DNA of 64,000 nt from Mycosphaerelloides madeirae (lineage: Eukaryota > Ascomycota > Dothideomycetes > Mycosphaerellales > Mycosphaerellaceae): assembly GCA_002785995.1 (NCBI GenBank), contig NHNV01000008.1, positions 484,397 to 548,396 of the forward strand. Direction: 5' to 3'. The position numbers and the translations under genes are program-made. Positions 22,276 through 31,866 of this stretch are shown here, in pieces. How positions within the stretch are numbered: position 1 is the first letter of the stretch; the number at the start of each line of letters is the position of its first letter. A model generated the notes under the pieces. The model was not told the origin of the DNA. It saw only the letters and a program-made list of their open reading frames with translations, and ran no database searches.

Positions 22276-23715
22276 ATGCGGGTATCGCCAATCTGCCTCC
22301 GTCCTTCGCCTCGAGTGCTCGAGTATCTACTCCGCAAAGGTCGCATTCCGCCCCCGAGCATGGCTGTTGCCAATATCGAGACCACGCCAGAAGAACCCGA
22401 AGTTCTCGCACCACCTCCCAAGGTCGTAACGACGCCATGTGATCCATGGCCGAGGCCTTACATTCTGGACGAAGGCCTTCGCAGAGTCGCGCCCTATCAC
22501 TACACATACAACACTTTCTGTAAAGAGCGATGGCGCGGACGGGAGATCCTAGAGATCTTCAAGGACGAATTTCGAGACAGGCCGGTTGAGTACTATGTAT
22601 GAGGGTTGCACAACCGGGATGAGATCAGCATTCCTGACTGGCACATATAGCGCGGAGCGATAGAAAGCGGTGCCATACACATCAACGGCAAGCCAATTAT
22701 TTCGACCTTGACGACAGTCAAGAATGGAGACGTGATCAGCCACACCTTGCATCGACACGAGCCTCCAGTCTCCGCGCAGCCGATTGGCATCGTACACGAA
22801 GACGACGACATGATCATCATCAACAAGCCAGCCGGCGTACCTGTACATCCTGCCGGGCGCTATAACTACAACTCTGTGGTGGAGATCATGCGCTCAGATA
22901 AGGGACATCAGTGGAACCCGCTACCCTGCAATCGCTTGGATCGGCTGACAAGCGGCGTCATGTTCATTGCGAAACACAAAAAAGCAGCAGAGGCGATCAC
23001 CGAGCAGTTGATGGGCAGGACAATACGGAAAGAGTACGTTGCGAGGGTGAAGGGCGAGTTTCCCGAAGGCGACATCGTGTGTGAACAACCGATTCTACAG
23101 ATCTCACCAAAGTTAGGCTTGAATAGGGTACGAGCCAACGGAAAAGAAGCAAGGACTGTGTTCAAGAGGCTGGCATACTACCCTCCGCGTAATGGAAGTG
23201 AACATGGATACAGCATTGTTCGGTGCAAGCCGCTCACTGGCAGGACTCACCAGCTGCGCGTCCACCTCCAGTTTCTGGGCCACCCAATTTCCAATGATCC
23301 GATCTACAGCAATCAGCGAGTATTCGGCCCAAACTTGGGAAAGTCATCAAGCACAGCCGAAGACGACGAGGATGTGATATCGCGACTTTCCCGCATGGGC
23401 AAAGATGAGGCCGCCGAAGCCGTAGCATACCACGATGAGATGGTGGACGAATACAACCGGAAGAAGGCAGAGAAGATGACTGGCGAGCTCTGTGATCTTT
23501 GCCAAACACCACTTTACAGCGATCCAGGAGCACATGAGCTAGGAATATACTTGCATGCAAGGAAATATGCCTGCGCCGAAGGGAAGTGGAGTTATGAGAC
23601 ACCATTGCCGAAATGGGCTCTTCCACCACCTGGCTTTGAAGGTCCGAAGGAGACAACATCAGATACCGACCCTTTGGCTATTGATGTTGAGAAATTGACG
23701 CTCGAGAGCAATTGA
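22276..23715 (+). CDS. PUS9: RluA-family tRNA pseudouridine synthase (Pus9/Rib2 type)
   Basis: Exons 22276-22596 and 22651-23715 give 461 residues. The enzyme isomerises uridine to pseudouridine, position 32 of tRNAs for the Pus8/Pus9 group. Visible: an S4-like N-terminal RNA-binding segment, IVHEDDDMIIINKPAGVPVHPAG near 175, and the catalytic aspartate in CNRLDRLTSGV near residue 203, followed by KPLTGRTHQLRVHLQ. The 54-nt intron has a CTGAC branch site. No deaminase domain follows, so it is not a bifunctional Rib2. Two CxxC/C-type cysteines near the end (LCDLCQTP) are common in this group. An ATG at 22360 is an alternative start; the first ATG would add a short basic N-terminus that might target mitochondria. 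Its stop codon directly abuts that of the neighbouring minus-strand gene. Confidence 0.9.
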
Positions 23716-24749
23716 TTATTTCTGGTACTTGAGCTCAATCGGACTTCCGTCACTCGTCAAGATAGCCTCGATAACCTCGAGGTCCGTGAGGGCCTCCCAA
23801 GGGCTCAGACGTTCTTCTGGTGCTCCTTCTTTGATGCTCTTGGTCCAAGCCGCAACGTCCATCTTCACCGCGCCAACTCCATTCTTCACTATTTCCCTGG
23901 TCTCCTCGCTTTCAACGGCTTTGCTCACTACCTCCATCTTGGAGAAGTCGGCACTAACGGTACCTCCCTCACAGGCTACGTTGATATTCCTATCTACGAA
24001 CTTGGTCGCGTATGACAAACTGAATGTCCCAGCGGAGCCATTCTCGAGCTGGAACGTTGCGGCGACGGTGTCGACTGGGGTTAGATGCTCCGCCTGAGCA
24101 GTAACAACAGCCGAGACTTTCTTGATCTTGCTGTGTTGACCCAACATTCGCCGGATGGCCGCTATCATGTGGACTCTAGAGTCGAGGATGTAGCCACCTT
24201 GGTATTGAGGATCCTTTCGCCAGTCCGTCTTGGTGTATTTCCACCCCTGAGGGATGTACAGGTGAGCTCGAGCATTGAACGCTTGCACTTTTCCAAAGTC
24301 CCGGATATTCTCTGTTGCTCTCGTGAAAACATCGAGGTAGCGCCAGTTCTCTGCGATGCTGAAGAATACCTTCTTGGTATTGGTATTCTGGCGATACCAC
24401 CCCAGGAGCTCAATTGCGGTTGCAATGTCTTTGGCCAAGGGCTTCTCCGCGAGCACATGCTTGCCAGCGGCCAGAGCTTGCTTGATGAACGTTGGTGCCA
24501 CGGGAATTGCCAGGGCGATGATAACGGCCTGGATGTCGGTTCTTGCCAGGAGGTCGCTGAAAGAGCTGCTGGGGTCCTCGGAACAGAGGTCAACTTAAGC
24601 GAGGCTTTTTTATAGCTTTTGAGCGGAGTTGAGGGTGCGGGAGAATATAGCTTCTCCAAGTTCTCGCATGCCTGGACTGCCGGAAGATGCTCGTCTGTGA
24701 CGAAGATGCCGCTGCCAATAATCGCGACACCAATCTTGCTGTCTGCCAT
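23716..24749 (-). pseudogene. Broken GFO/IDH/MocA-family oxidoreductase
   Basis: The N-terminus is intact at 24749 (MADSKIGVAIIGSGIF, a Rossmann dinucleotide fold start) and the region 24594-23716 reads well (AVIIALAIP, AGKHVLAEKPLAKDIATA with the family EKP motif, then the C-terminal beta domain). Between them the reading frame shifts once near 24650-24660, and the downstream frame then meets two TAA codons, at 24610-24612 and 24595-24597. Each TAA sits where homologues have ordinary residues, and each would be CAA by one C-to-T change. No GT-AG intron that removes all three defects was found. Known members are NAD(P)-dependent sugar or trans-dihydrodiol dehydrogenases. It is most likely a young pseudogene; a sequencing error cannot be excluded, but three independent defects make that less likely. 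Confidence 0.75.
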
Positions 24750-25259
24750 GGTGGAGATTCGAAGTTGCAGACTTCTCGAGACGCTGCACTACCAGTACAA
24801 GTATGGACGACGGTCTATATACCTGTCCACATCCCCGAAGTGGATGTGCGTCCACCTTAAATCCGAATCCTTTACCACGAAGAAGGCTCGATCTGGCAAT
24901 CGGCTCTTTCAAGCGAAGCTGACTGAGGAAATTATATAATAATCCGCCAACGGCCAGCGCCAGCGAGTGTTCTTCCGTTTCTGGGCGGCAGCAAATGGTA
25001 CATGCCTTCAACACCTCTTTGACGATGGGCACTTGTGTCGTTGCTAAGTCTGGAATGGTTCCGGGTTTTGCCGAGCAATCACATGTGATGCACCTTCCTC
25101 GCATTGGACGGAAAGGCGCACTCATCGCTCTTACCACCTCGAGGATGTCCCGATCAAGTGCCATCTGAATTTCTTCTACTTCTGATATTCTTTCTGTCCT
25201 ACCATCTCTTTCGTCATATTTGCAACTCACTGTGAACAGCTCTCACTGTCAGCGTGAAG
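24750..25259. promoter_or_regulatory. Divergent region, broken oxidoreductase / MEI4-like gene
   Basis: 510 bases between divergent starts. A minus-strand open frame at 24610-25230 covers it, but its only protein-like part is the shifted piece of the oxidoreductase at its end; the rest has no ATG-led, recognisable domain. Confidence 0.4.
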
Positions 25260-26836
25260 ATGGCTGGCTCACGGCACACATCAGCCTCCAGCGGCGCCGT
25301 GCACCCCAGTCCACGCACGATTGCATTGGCAATGGCGATTGTGAGGTCAAAGCCTCAAGAGCTAAGCATGGGAGGTGAGTGTCATAGATCACACTATTGC
25401 CGGGTTTCGCTGACATTCTGCGCAGAGTACATTTGCCTGTTGAGACAACACATTGCAAAGGGCCGTCGAGCCGATGCTCTCAGTTCACAATTTCGCCACC
25501 TGGACCGGTCCGCCCATTGGAGAGCTCAGTCAGAGCTCAAAGATCGAGATCTTCGCGTTGCCCAAGACGAAATCATCTACCTCCAGCGGGAGGTCGACCA
25601 CCTGAGGACACAGCTCGATACATTCAAGTCGTCCAGTCATAAGCGGAAGAAGCAAGACGAAGCCAATTCACGCTCCCCCAAGAAGGCCAAGCAAGACGTT
25701 GCCTCGATACCAGACAGCCTTGACGCCAACTTCCATGGCGCAGGCGGAATTGGTGAGTGAGTTCTCGTTCGGTCTCCGGGACATGGCTGATCATTGTAGG
25801 CAATGTCTTGCTCCGCTCTGTCTACAACATTCACAGTATCCTGAAGGGTCCTGAAAACCCAGAGCCGCAGGAGCTCATGCACCATCTGATCCGAGGTGCG
25901 ACTTCGATCCCGCAAATACTTCAGAGTGAAGTTTCAACCTGCCTTCAGAATGCGGCCATCGACTCAGAGCGCCTCGCAAGTACGCTCACAGTCGCTTCAC
26001 GTGCCATATCATCCGTTCTTCTCGGTTTCGACAAACTCAGTCAGGCTATGACAACAACGAACGGTCTCGGCGTAGCAATTTACGAATGCACGCGGATGTA
26101 CAAGGGTCTTCTCAGTGGCTTCGATGCATTATCGCTCAAGGAAGCCTCCAGAGCACATCCCGATCATTCCGTAAGTGCATCAAAGGCGAGCTCGAAAAGC
26201 AAACCTGCCAAAATTCCGAACATCAAGAGCATTCCATCACTTAGCCTCTACGCAAGCTTCTTGGCCGATATCGTCGACAACCTCAAATTCACTGAAAGCA
26301 ACAAATCCCTGTTCGAAGGCCTCCTATTCTGCGTGCTCCAGCATACGGGCACTCGCCTGTACACCTCCGTGTTCGGGCAACCACGACCATCAACCATTCG
26401 AGAAGAGATCGGGCAAAGCAACCCAACAGACGACATTGAAGACGACGAGAACCTTCCAACAGACCAAAACAAAGAGCTGCGCCAGCGCCAAGTCATTATC
26501 GAAGCACCCTACCTCGTCCATCTGCTCACACGCTTCATGGCTGCGGCACCTTCGCATCTGGTGTCACTCGCAGCCCCGAAGCTCGCGAAAGCGAAGCAAG
26601 GAAACAAGAACGCACTGGCGATGAGTGCCAAAGAATGCTTGCAGCAGACGCTTGTCAAATGCATGTTCGGCAGTGATGCCGAGGACGAGAACGACTTGTT
26701 TCGGAGTTCCCTCAAGATGCCCGTACCGAAAGGCTCGATTCCGATGCCTAAGATCAAGGATGCACAGGCGCAGGACTGGTTCAAGGAGGAGATGTGGCGT
26801 TTGCTTGGTTGGGAGATACTCGAGAGGGGATTCTGA
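25260..26836 (+). CDS. MEI4: Probable meiotic double-strand-break protein Mei4 (Rec24) homologue
   Basis: Exons 25260-25374, 25426-25752 and 25800-26836 give 492 residues. Spliced, the N-terminus reads TIALAMAIVRSKPQELSMG then EYICLLRQHI, and further on WRAQSELKDRDLRVAQDEI before a leucine-rich coil. This matches from memory the vertebrate MEI4 signature (LALAIIRSKP, S-x-x-E-Y, then W-R-S-K-V-E-I-L-x-x-E). Mei4 works with Rec114 and Mer2 to activate Spo11. A basic patch (HKRKKQDE) follows, then a mostly helical domain of about 330 residues. Removing the 51-nt first intron is what brings SMG next to EYICLL. The intron is a multiple of three without stop, so an unspliced form is also open. The family is poorly conserved; identity needs a profile search. 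Confidence 0.6.
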
Positions 26837-26977
26837 CGGGCCGCGCATGACATACGAATGGGAACGACATATTCATCAGCTGGCTCATGTAATATTGGGA
26901 TCTAGGACGACGCTTTTTCGACTCGGAAGTGAAGGGAGACAAGCCAGTAGCTGTCATATCTGACCTGCAATATCTCA

Positions 26978-29386
26978 CTATGATACATTGTATATCCTGA
27001 GCGAGCAGTCGTCGCTAGCAGCTGCGAGTTGCAATCCAGAATTTCCAAGAACTTCGCCTCTACCTTTAAGCCGTGGCCTCCATCGAAGCGTGTTGATTGT
27101 GCTCGAAGGTCTGATGGCTTTGTCAATCTCCAGCTTTCCGCAGACCTCAAACGTATCCAGTGCCAGCCAAAGCAAAGTGATGCTTCCATCTTCACCACCA
27201 TGTGCAAGCAGAAGTTTATCGCCTTGGGTACTCAGACAGAATGCCACAGCAGTCGCGGAAACCCCAAGGGGAATCATTGCAGCCCCTTGAACGTTGCTCT
27301 CGTTGACCTTCCAGATCTTGACACTCTTGTCTCGGCCAGCTGTCGCGAAGACGTGCCCAATCGAGCTAGGAGCCCACGTGCAATCCAGAATCATCCGTGA
27401 GTGGCCTTTTGGATTTGAGGTATGCAAAGCGTATGTGGTCTGATCACTTGTCGATCTCTCGAACAGAGCCCATTGCCTATCCCTGCCAACGCTCAGCAGG
27501 AATTTGTCATCTGGAGAGAATCTCAGGCTCGTGACAGTCAGGGTGTGAGCGGACAGTGGAGGCTTGATCCCGCGCCAGTCTTTGGTGTCGTACAGCCTGA
27601 TGACGGCGTGATCGACAGAACTTGCTTTGCACGCAGTCGCCACCACGGAGCCATCGCTGCTTGTTGCTACTGTGGATATCTCGTAACCATGACCATAGAG
27701 CTTCTCGTGCTCAGGCCATAGAGTGTGTCGGGCTAGATGATCCTCGAAGGGTGGCTGTTCCAGATCCAAGATGGACTTGTGGATGACTGAAGCAGGGCTA
27801 ACGGCATCTCGATCATCTACATCGCCATTAGTGATTCCGCTGATGCGTTCGTCATCGGTATCATCTTCCATTGCCTTGTTTGAGAGTCCGAGGACAGGAA
27901 TGTTCGCCGCATCTGGGAGGTCGTTGGTGGTAGAGGCATTTGACCCTGTCAGGATGCACATCAGCTTGTTCACAACCTTAGGCTTGTTGAAGACTCGGAG
28001 CAGCTTCTCGTCTGCTCCTGAGATGAACTGGTCCTCCGTGATACTATCCATACAATTGAGATCGTAACCATGGATTTGCGGTCGGGAGATCTCGTGCCAG
28101 GAGGACGTCTCCCCTCTGCGCCAATCCGCAAAAAGCCGCGTGGTCTGATCGGACGATGTCGAGAGGAGGTAGTCGCCAGTGGGAGCCCAAGCAAGGCTTC
28201 GCACTTCTTGCACATGGCCAGAAATGCCCAGTTGTTGGAGGCACATATCGCTGCTTGCGTCATAATTCCATCTGCGCCAGGATCCTGTGCGTCCGAGACT
28301 CACGACAGAATGCCCTTCCGGCTGCCAAAGACCAATCCAAAATCCACCGGTGCTTCCAGTGGCAGTAGTTGACCCTTTTTGGGAACTGATCTCACCGAGT
28401 CTGCTGTTGCATACCCACAGTCCGCAAGCTGGGTCTGCATTCCATATTGACAGTGAATTGTCGGCTGACGCAGACATCAAAGCCGGGGTCGCTGTGCGTT
28501 TGGTTGCTGGCTGCCATTTCGCAGTGTATATCCAGTCTTCGTGTCCGATTAGGAGCGCCTCGAAAGTGACAGAGTACTTTAGACCTGAGCTGCCAATCTG
28601 GTGTGCTCTATTCGAGAGTGATTTCTTTGCCACAGTTGAGAGACCGCTCGCCATGTCTGTTTGCGAATTCGATACATCTTTCCCATGATGCAGACGCCAG
28701 ATGCGTAAGTATTTGTCCTGACTGGCTGAAGCAAGTAGGATGTCGCTCTCTGCATCCGTAGACTCTTTGGTGAAGTCCAAAGAACGAATCCAACCGTCGT
28801 GACCTGTCAATGACGCCTGTAGCTCAAATTCCAGGCTTGAGGGCGATCTAGCATACAGCTGAATGATGTTGGATGTCCCGGCGACTGCAAAGATGAGCGT
28901 GCCATCGGGAAGAGAAGTGACAGCAAGAGCTAAGGGGAGATATCGCGGCTTCAAGGAGATAGACTGGATGAGCTTAGCTGTTGCGTCTTTGAACTGCCAC
29001 ACTTTTACGGAGGCATCGGCTGAGCCCGAGATGAAGATGTCTGATTCTTGAGCTATGGCGAGCACGTTCACCGAGCTCGCGTGCTCGGCCAGACACTGCC
29101 TCTCCTCGAATCCGGATACGGTGTGATCTGTTGAAGCCCACGTGCGAATTGTGCCATCTGCACCGCCACTGATGATGAAGCGAGTATCGGAATCGTATAT
29201 TTTCAAGGCATTGACTGCGTCCGCATGTCCCGCCAGGAGTGCTGTGATGCCGCGATGGCTCTCGTCTTCTGGGTTCCAGAGGGCGATATTGTTGCCCGCT
29301 CCAAATGCCAGCAGAGAAGGCGCCCAGTCTGCGGCAGACGAGTGTCTATTACCTCCAGCAGCAGCGTATTCGAGAGTTGCTGTCAT
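26978..29386 (-). CDS. ELP2: Elongator complex subunit Elp2
   Basis: Single exon, 802 residues from the ATG at 29384-29386; the ten codons upstream have no ATG. Elp2 is a double WD40-propeller scaffold of Elongator, needed for mcm5/ncm5 modification of wobble uridine in tRNAs. Evidence: N-terminal EYAAAGGNRHSSAADW, the typical start of Elp2, followed by at least ten WD-like repeats (for example HADAVNALKIYD, GHDGWIRSLDF, SASQDKYLRIWRLHHG, GHEDWIYTAKWQP, GHVQEVRSLAWAPTGDYLL, TVTSLRFSPDDKFLLSVGRDRQWALFE). Length agrees with fungal Elp2. It is head-to-head with URM1, 208 bases apart, and convergent with the MEI4-like gene. Confidence 0.94.
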   Translation of the reverse strand: MTATLEYAAAGGNRHSSAADWAPSLLAFGAGNNIALWNPEDESHRGITALLAGHADAVNALKIYDSDTRFIISGGADGTIRTWASTDHTVSGFEERQCLAEHASSVNVLAIAQESDIFISGSADASVKVWQFKDATAKLIQSISLKPRYLPLALAVTSLPDGTLIFAVAGTSNIIQLYARSPSSLEFELQASLTGHDGWIRSLDFTKESTDAESDILLASASQDKYLRIWRLHHGKDVSNSQTDMASGLSTVAKKSLSNRAHQIGSSGLKYSVTFEALLIGHEDWIYTAKWQPATKRTATPALMSASADNSLSIWNADPACGLWVCNSRLGEISSQKGSTTATGSTGGFWIGLWQPEGHSVVSLGRTGSWRRWNYDASSDMCLQQLGISGHVQEVRSLAWAPTGDYLLSTSSDQTTRLFADWRRGETSSWHEISRPQIHGYDLNCMDSITEDQFISGADEKLLRVFNKPKVVNKLMCILTGSNASTTNDLPDAANIPVLGLSNKAMEDDTDDERISGITNGDVDDRDAVSPASVIHKSILDLEQPPFEDHLARHTLWPEHEKLYGHGYEISTVATSSDGSVVATACKASSVDHAVIRLYDTKDWRGIKPPLSAHTLTVTSLRFSPDDKFLLSVGRDRQWALFERSTSDQTTYALHTSNPKGHSRMILDCTWAPSSIGHVFATAGRDKSVKIWKVNESNVQGAAMIPLGVSATAVAFCLSTQGDKLLLAHGGEDGSITLLWLALDTFEVCGKLEIDKAIRPSSTINTLRWRPRLKGRGEVLGNSGLQLAAASDDCSLRIYNVS

Positions 29387-29594
29387 GATGGCGGCGTAGG
29401 CAACTTGACATGGCAATCGATGATGTTCGCAAGTCTGGCAAGAGATTTGGAAATCGACTCAGGTTGAAGCAGCAAAGAAATCTGGCCTCAGGCACTTACT
29501 AAACCGAATTCTTCAACCTCAACGAACTTCCTCTCCTTCTCTGCCAAACACATATCCCTCAGTTCATCAAAAATCATCAACAAATATACTTGAG
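29387..29594. promoter_or_regulatory. Short bidirectional promoter between ELP2 and URM1
   Basis: Only 208 bases separate the two start codons, so both genes must share upstream sequence. The URM1 side (29495-29570) is C/T-rich. Both products serve wobble-uridine modification, which makes shared control plausible. Confidence 0.55.
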
Positions 29595-30016
29595 ATGGCA
29601 TACGTCATTGAGATTGTCGTAGAGTTCACGTAGGTCGAAATCTCCTCCTTCTCTACGCTCTTTTCTGAGACTTCAGCCAGCGGAGGTCTCGAAATGCTCT
29701 TTTCCAACCAACGAAAGCACAAAATCTCAGTACCCGCAAAAGACGCAGACAACAAGCCAGTGAACGTGGCCTTCCTCATTCAATGGCTGCAGCAGAATTT
29801 GATGAGAGATCCTCGAAAAGACATGTTCGTTTTGGGCGATACAGTGTGAGTGCTACAGACAGTTCCCAAGGCAAGATAGGAGACTCACCATAACACAGGC
29901 GGCCGGGTATCCTCGTTCTCATCAACGACGCGGACTGGGAACTTGAAGGAGAGGACAAGTACGAAGTGCAACAAGGCGATAACATCGTCTTTGTGTCAAC
30001 TCTTCATGGTGGATGA
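29595..30016 (+). CDS. URM1: Ubiquitin-related modifier Urm1
   Basis: Exons 29595-29629, 29681-29845 and 29899-30016 give 105 residues, the family length. Urm1 is a sulfur carrier for 2-thiolation of wobble uridine in tRNA-Lys, -Gln and -Glu, and can also be conjugated to proteins. Seen after splicing: VVEFTGGLEMLFSNQRKHKI, the middle block DPRKDMFVLGDTVRPGILVL, then INDADWELEGEDKYEVQQGD and the essential C-terminal LHGG ending at the stop. Intron 1 uses the second of two nearby AG acceptors (29680), because only that one gives FTGGLE as in homologues. Introns are 51 and 53 nt. No single long frame exists, so this gene is easily missed. Confidence 0.95.
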
Positions 30017-30605
30017 GTTGCTCTCTCTGAGTTGGTAATTGGTATGATTTCATGCTAGTTGATCTCTTTGCCCAGAGGCTGATCACTTGGAAATGCCGCG
30101 CAATCACACCCAATCGCAAAAGCAATCATTTCATTCAGCTCCGTTTCTATACGAACGCAGCCAATAGCGACTGTGATCGCGCCCCAAGCCGAAAGCGATC
30201 GGACTCAGTGCATATTCCAACACATACTCCAGAAACATTCTGCTAGGACGTCACAATGTGTTCTTCCAACGATTTTTGCAAGTCACGATTGTCACTGTCT
30301 TGAACCAGACTTTCCAAAAAGAGTAGCACATTAAATCACAATCGACAATAAATCGTAAAGCACAACCACGAGCCCAAAAATTGAATCCTCACTTAGTAAC
30401 GAATATACATATATCGTCGCCGCCGCTAGTTAGTATATATTGCTTGCATAACACCCATAGCATCGGTCCGTCGTCATCCGCCAAGCCCGCAACACACGCA
30501 CCAAAAATAAAGCGTTCGACCTTAACAAATTTCAACCACCCACGCCTCGACCGGACAAACACTCCCTAGTGCCCTGACCAGTCGTATATCGTTACTAAAC
30601 GATCC
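30017..30605. other. AT-richer intergenic region downstream of URM1
   Basis: No protein gene seen. The stretch is pyrimidine-poor on plus and carries several TATA-like patches (for example 30404-30440). It ends at the T-run terminator of the minus-strand tRNA-Gln gene. Confidence 0.4.
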
Positions 30606-30609
30606 AAAA
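30606..30609 (-). terminator. Pol III-type T-run terminator of tRNA-Gln
   Basis: Four consecutive T on the minus strand, eight bases after the discriminator base, with a further TTATATT just before. This is the expected place for a Pol III stop. Confidence 0.6.
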
Positions 30610-30635
30610 GAATATAAGGTCGTACCCGGAATCGA

Positions 30636-30686
30636 CTACGATGGTATTAGATAGTCACATAACACCCGATTTCGTGAAGAACTTAC
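30636..30686 (-). other. mRNA-type intron in T loop of tRNA-Gln
   Basis: 51 nt, donor GTAAGT, branch-like CTAAT 11 nt before the end, acceptor TAG. Removal joins CCCGGT to TCGATTCCGGG, giving a perfect T arm and B box. Confidence 0.8.
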
Positions 30687-30761
30687 ACCGGGGTTACCGG
30701 AAGTCCCTAAGAACATGATGATTCTTATTCAGAATCCGATGTGCTAACCGCTACACTATAC

Positions 30762-30815
30762 CTGATTTATGTTAGTGCTTGCACATCTCGACCATAATTG
30801 GCAGTAGCTACTCAC
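30762..30815 (-). other. mRNA-type intron in acceptor stem of tRNA-Gln
   Basis: 54 nt, donor GTGAGT, branch site CACTAAC, acceptor CAG. Removal joins GGTT to GTATAG and restores the 7-bp acceptor stem. Confidence 0.8.
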
Positions 30816-30849
30816 AACCTATGATTGGATGATACAGAAAGCACAGCAT

Positions 30850-30861
30850 AAAATATATATA
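30850..30861 (-). promoter_or_regulatory. TATA-like element upstream of tRNA-Gln
   Basis: A run of alternating A/T lies 31-42 bases upstream of the first tRNA nucleotide (30819), the spacing used by upstream TATA elements of fungal Pol III genes. Confidence 0.5.
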
Positions 30862-31866
30862 CCTATCATTGAGAACCCGAGGTTAACCCGAGCAAAACGA
30901 GCAGGGTGCTTCCTAGTCATCAGGGAAGGCGGACTTGAGAGGTAACTCATGCATGGGAGACTCACATCCTCTCAGCAAAATGGCAAGGTAAGGCTCAAGC
31001 CCAAGAGCGGACGAGAATGTCGTATACAATATATGAGTTAGTGCGTGCGGTACCGAAATATGGATCCATTCGGAGCGTTAGTTGAGCATTGTAGACTTGA
31101 TCCGCGGGCAGCGAAACTCAAACGGAACGGGCAACAGTCGAAATGATAGGGAGTGGAAAGTCATATATGCTTCATTGTATTTGCGCAGCATACCGGCAGT
31201 CATGTATGCTTTGCCGAGAACCCAGCACAGCTTCTTAGAGGAACTCGGAGTGTTTGGGGTAGCCTGGGAGCGATATTTGATAACCAAAACAAACTGCATG
31301 GTCTTGCGGACGGTATTTGGCTCTGCAAGACATCCGAGTAATATGCAACCTTGAGTACGGATCAGAAGATGATCTGGATTGTCGAACAGCACATGTCTAG
31401 CGCTGATGATGCGAAGTTTTTGCTCTCTGTGAGGATCTGAAGAAACAGAGCTTCATCTCTTCCTCTGTTGAAAGTAACATTCGACTTCGAAGACATCGGT
31501 TCGTGTTTGCATGACGAGTCCATGATCAGTGCTGCCATAGCTCTCGATGTGTCGCGGTGCCTTTCTTGGGACAAAAGCTCGCTGCAGCATCGTCGATTTC
31601 TTGGAAGCCAAACCCGGAATGTCTATCGTGTTGCGTGCTGCTAAAGGCGAGAGATGATATTCCAAGCGAGTTGTGGGAGCAGCTGACGTTGGTAGATGGT
31701 GGCACAGACCAGGCCTTCTAATGAGAACAAATGCAAGGGCCGAGAGGAAGCGAAGCGAGAGTCACGCAAATGCCTTCGTCCATGTATGAAGGCCGTGTGC
31801 AATTTTAACTGCTTGTACCTCGCCAAATCATGGTAGAGCCATCATGACTGTCACTGCTGTTCGTAC
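30862..31866. other. Gene-poor interval between tRNA-Gln and APC13
   Basis: About 1 kb. Several short open frames exist on both strands, none with a recognisable domain or splice support. A patch resembling a tRNA-Ser anticodon arm (near 30930) was tested and rejected. Confidence 0.4.

Larger units (their letters stand above)
30617..30819 (-). tRNA. tRNA-Gln(CUG) gene interrupted by three introns
   Basis: Minus strand. Mature parts are 30819-30816, 30761-30729, 30702-30687 and 30635-30617 (discriminator T at 30617). Joined, they fold perfectly: acceptor GGTTGTA with TACGACC (7 pairs, one G-U), D arm GTGT/GCAC with loop AGCGGTTA, anticodon stem TCGGA/TCCGG with loop TTCTGAT and anticodon CTG at 30732-30730, T arm CCCGG/CCGGG with loop TTCGATT; total 72 nt. 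The piece between 30728 and 30703 (26 nt) is the ordinary intron after position 37. The other two gaps, 30815-30762 and 30686-30636, are GT-AG introns of mRNA type and break the acceptor stem (4/5) and the T loop (54/55). Unspliced, neither the acceptor nor the T arm can form. Confidence 0.88.

Noticed and set aside
24610..25230. Minus-strand 206-codon open frame
   Set aside because: Starts without ATG; the only protein-like part is the frame-shifted piece of the oxidoreductase.
30900..31000. Possible tRNA-Ser anticodon arm (GGCGGACTTGAGAG) next to tRNA-Gln
   Set aside because: The anticodon stem cannot close with or without GT-AG removal; no A or B box in the right place.
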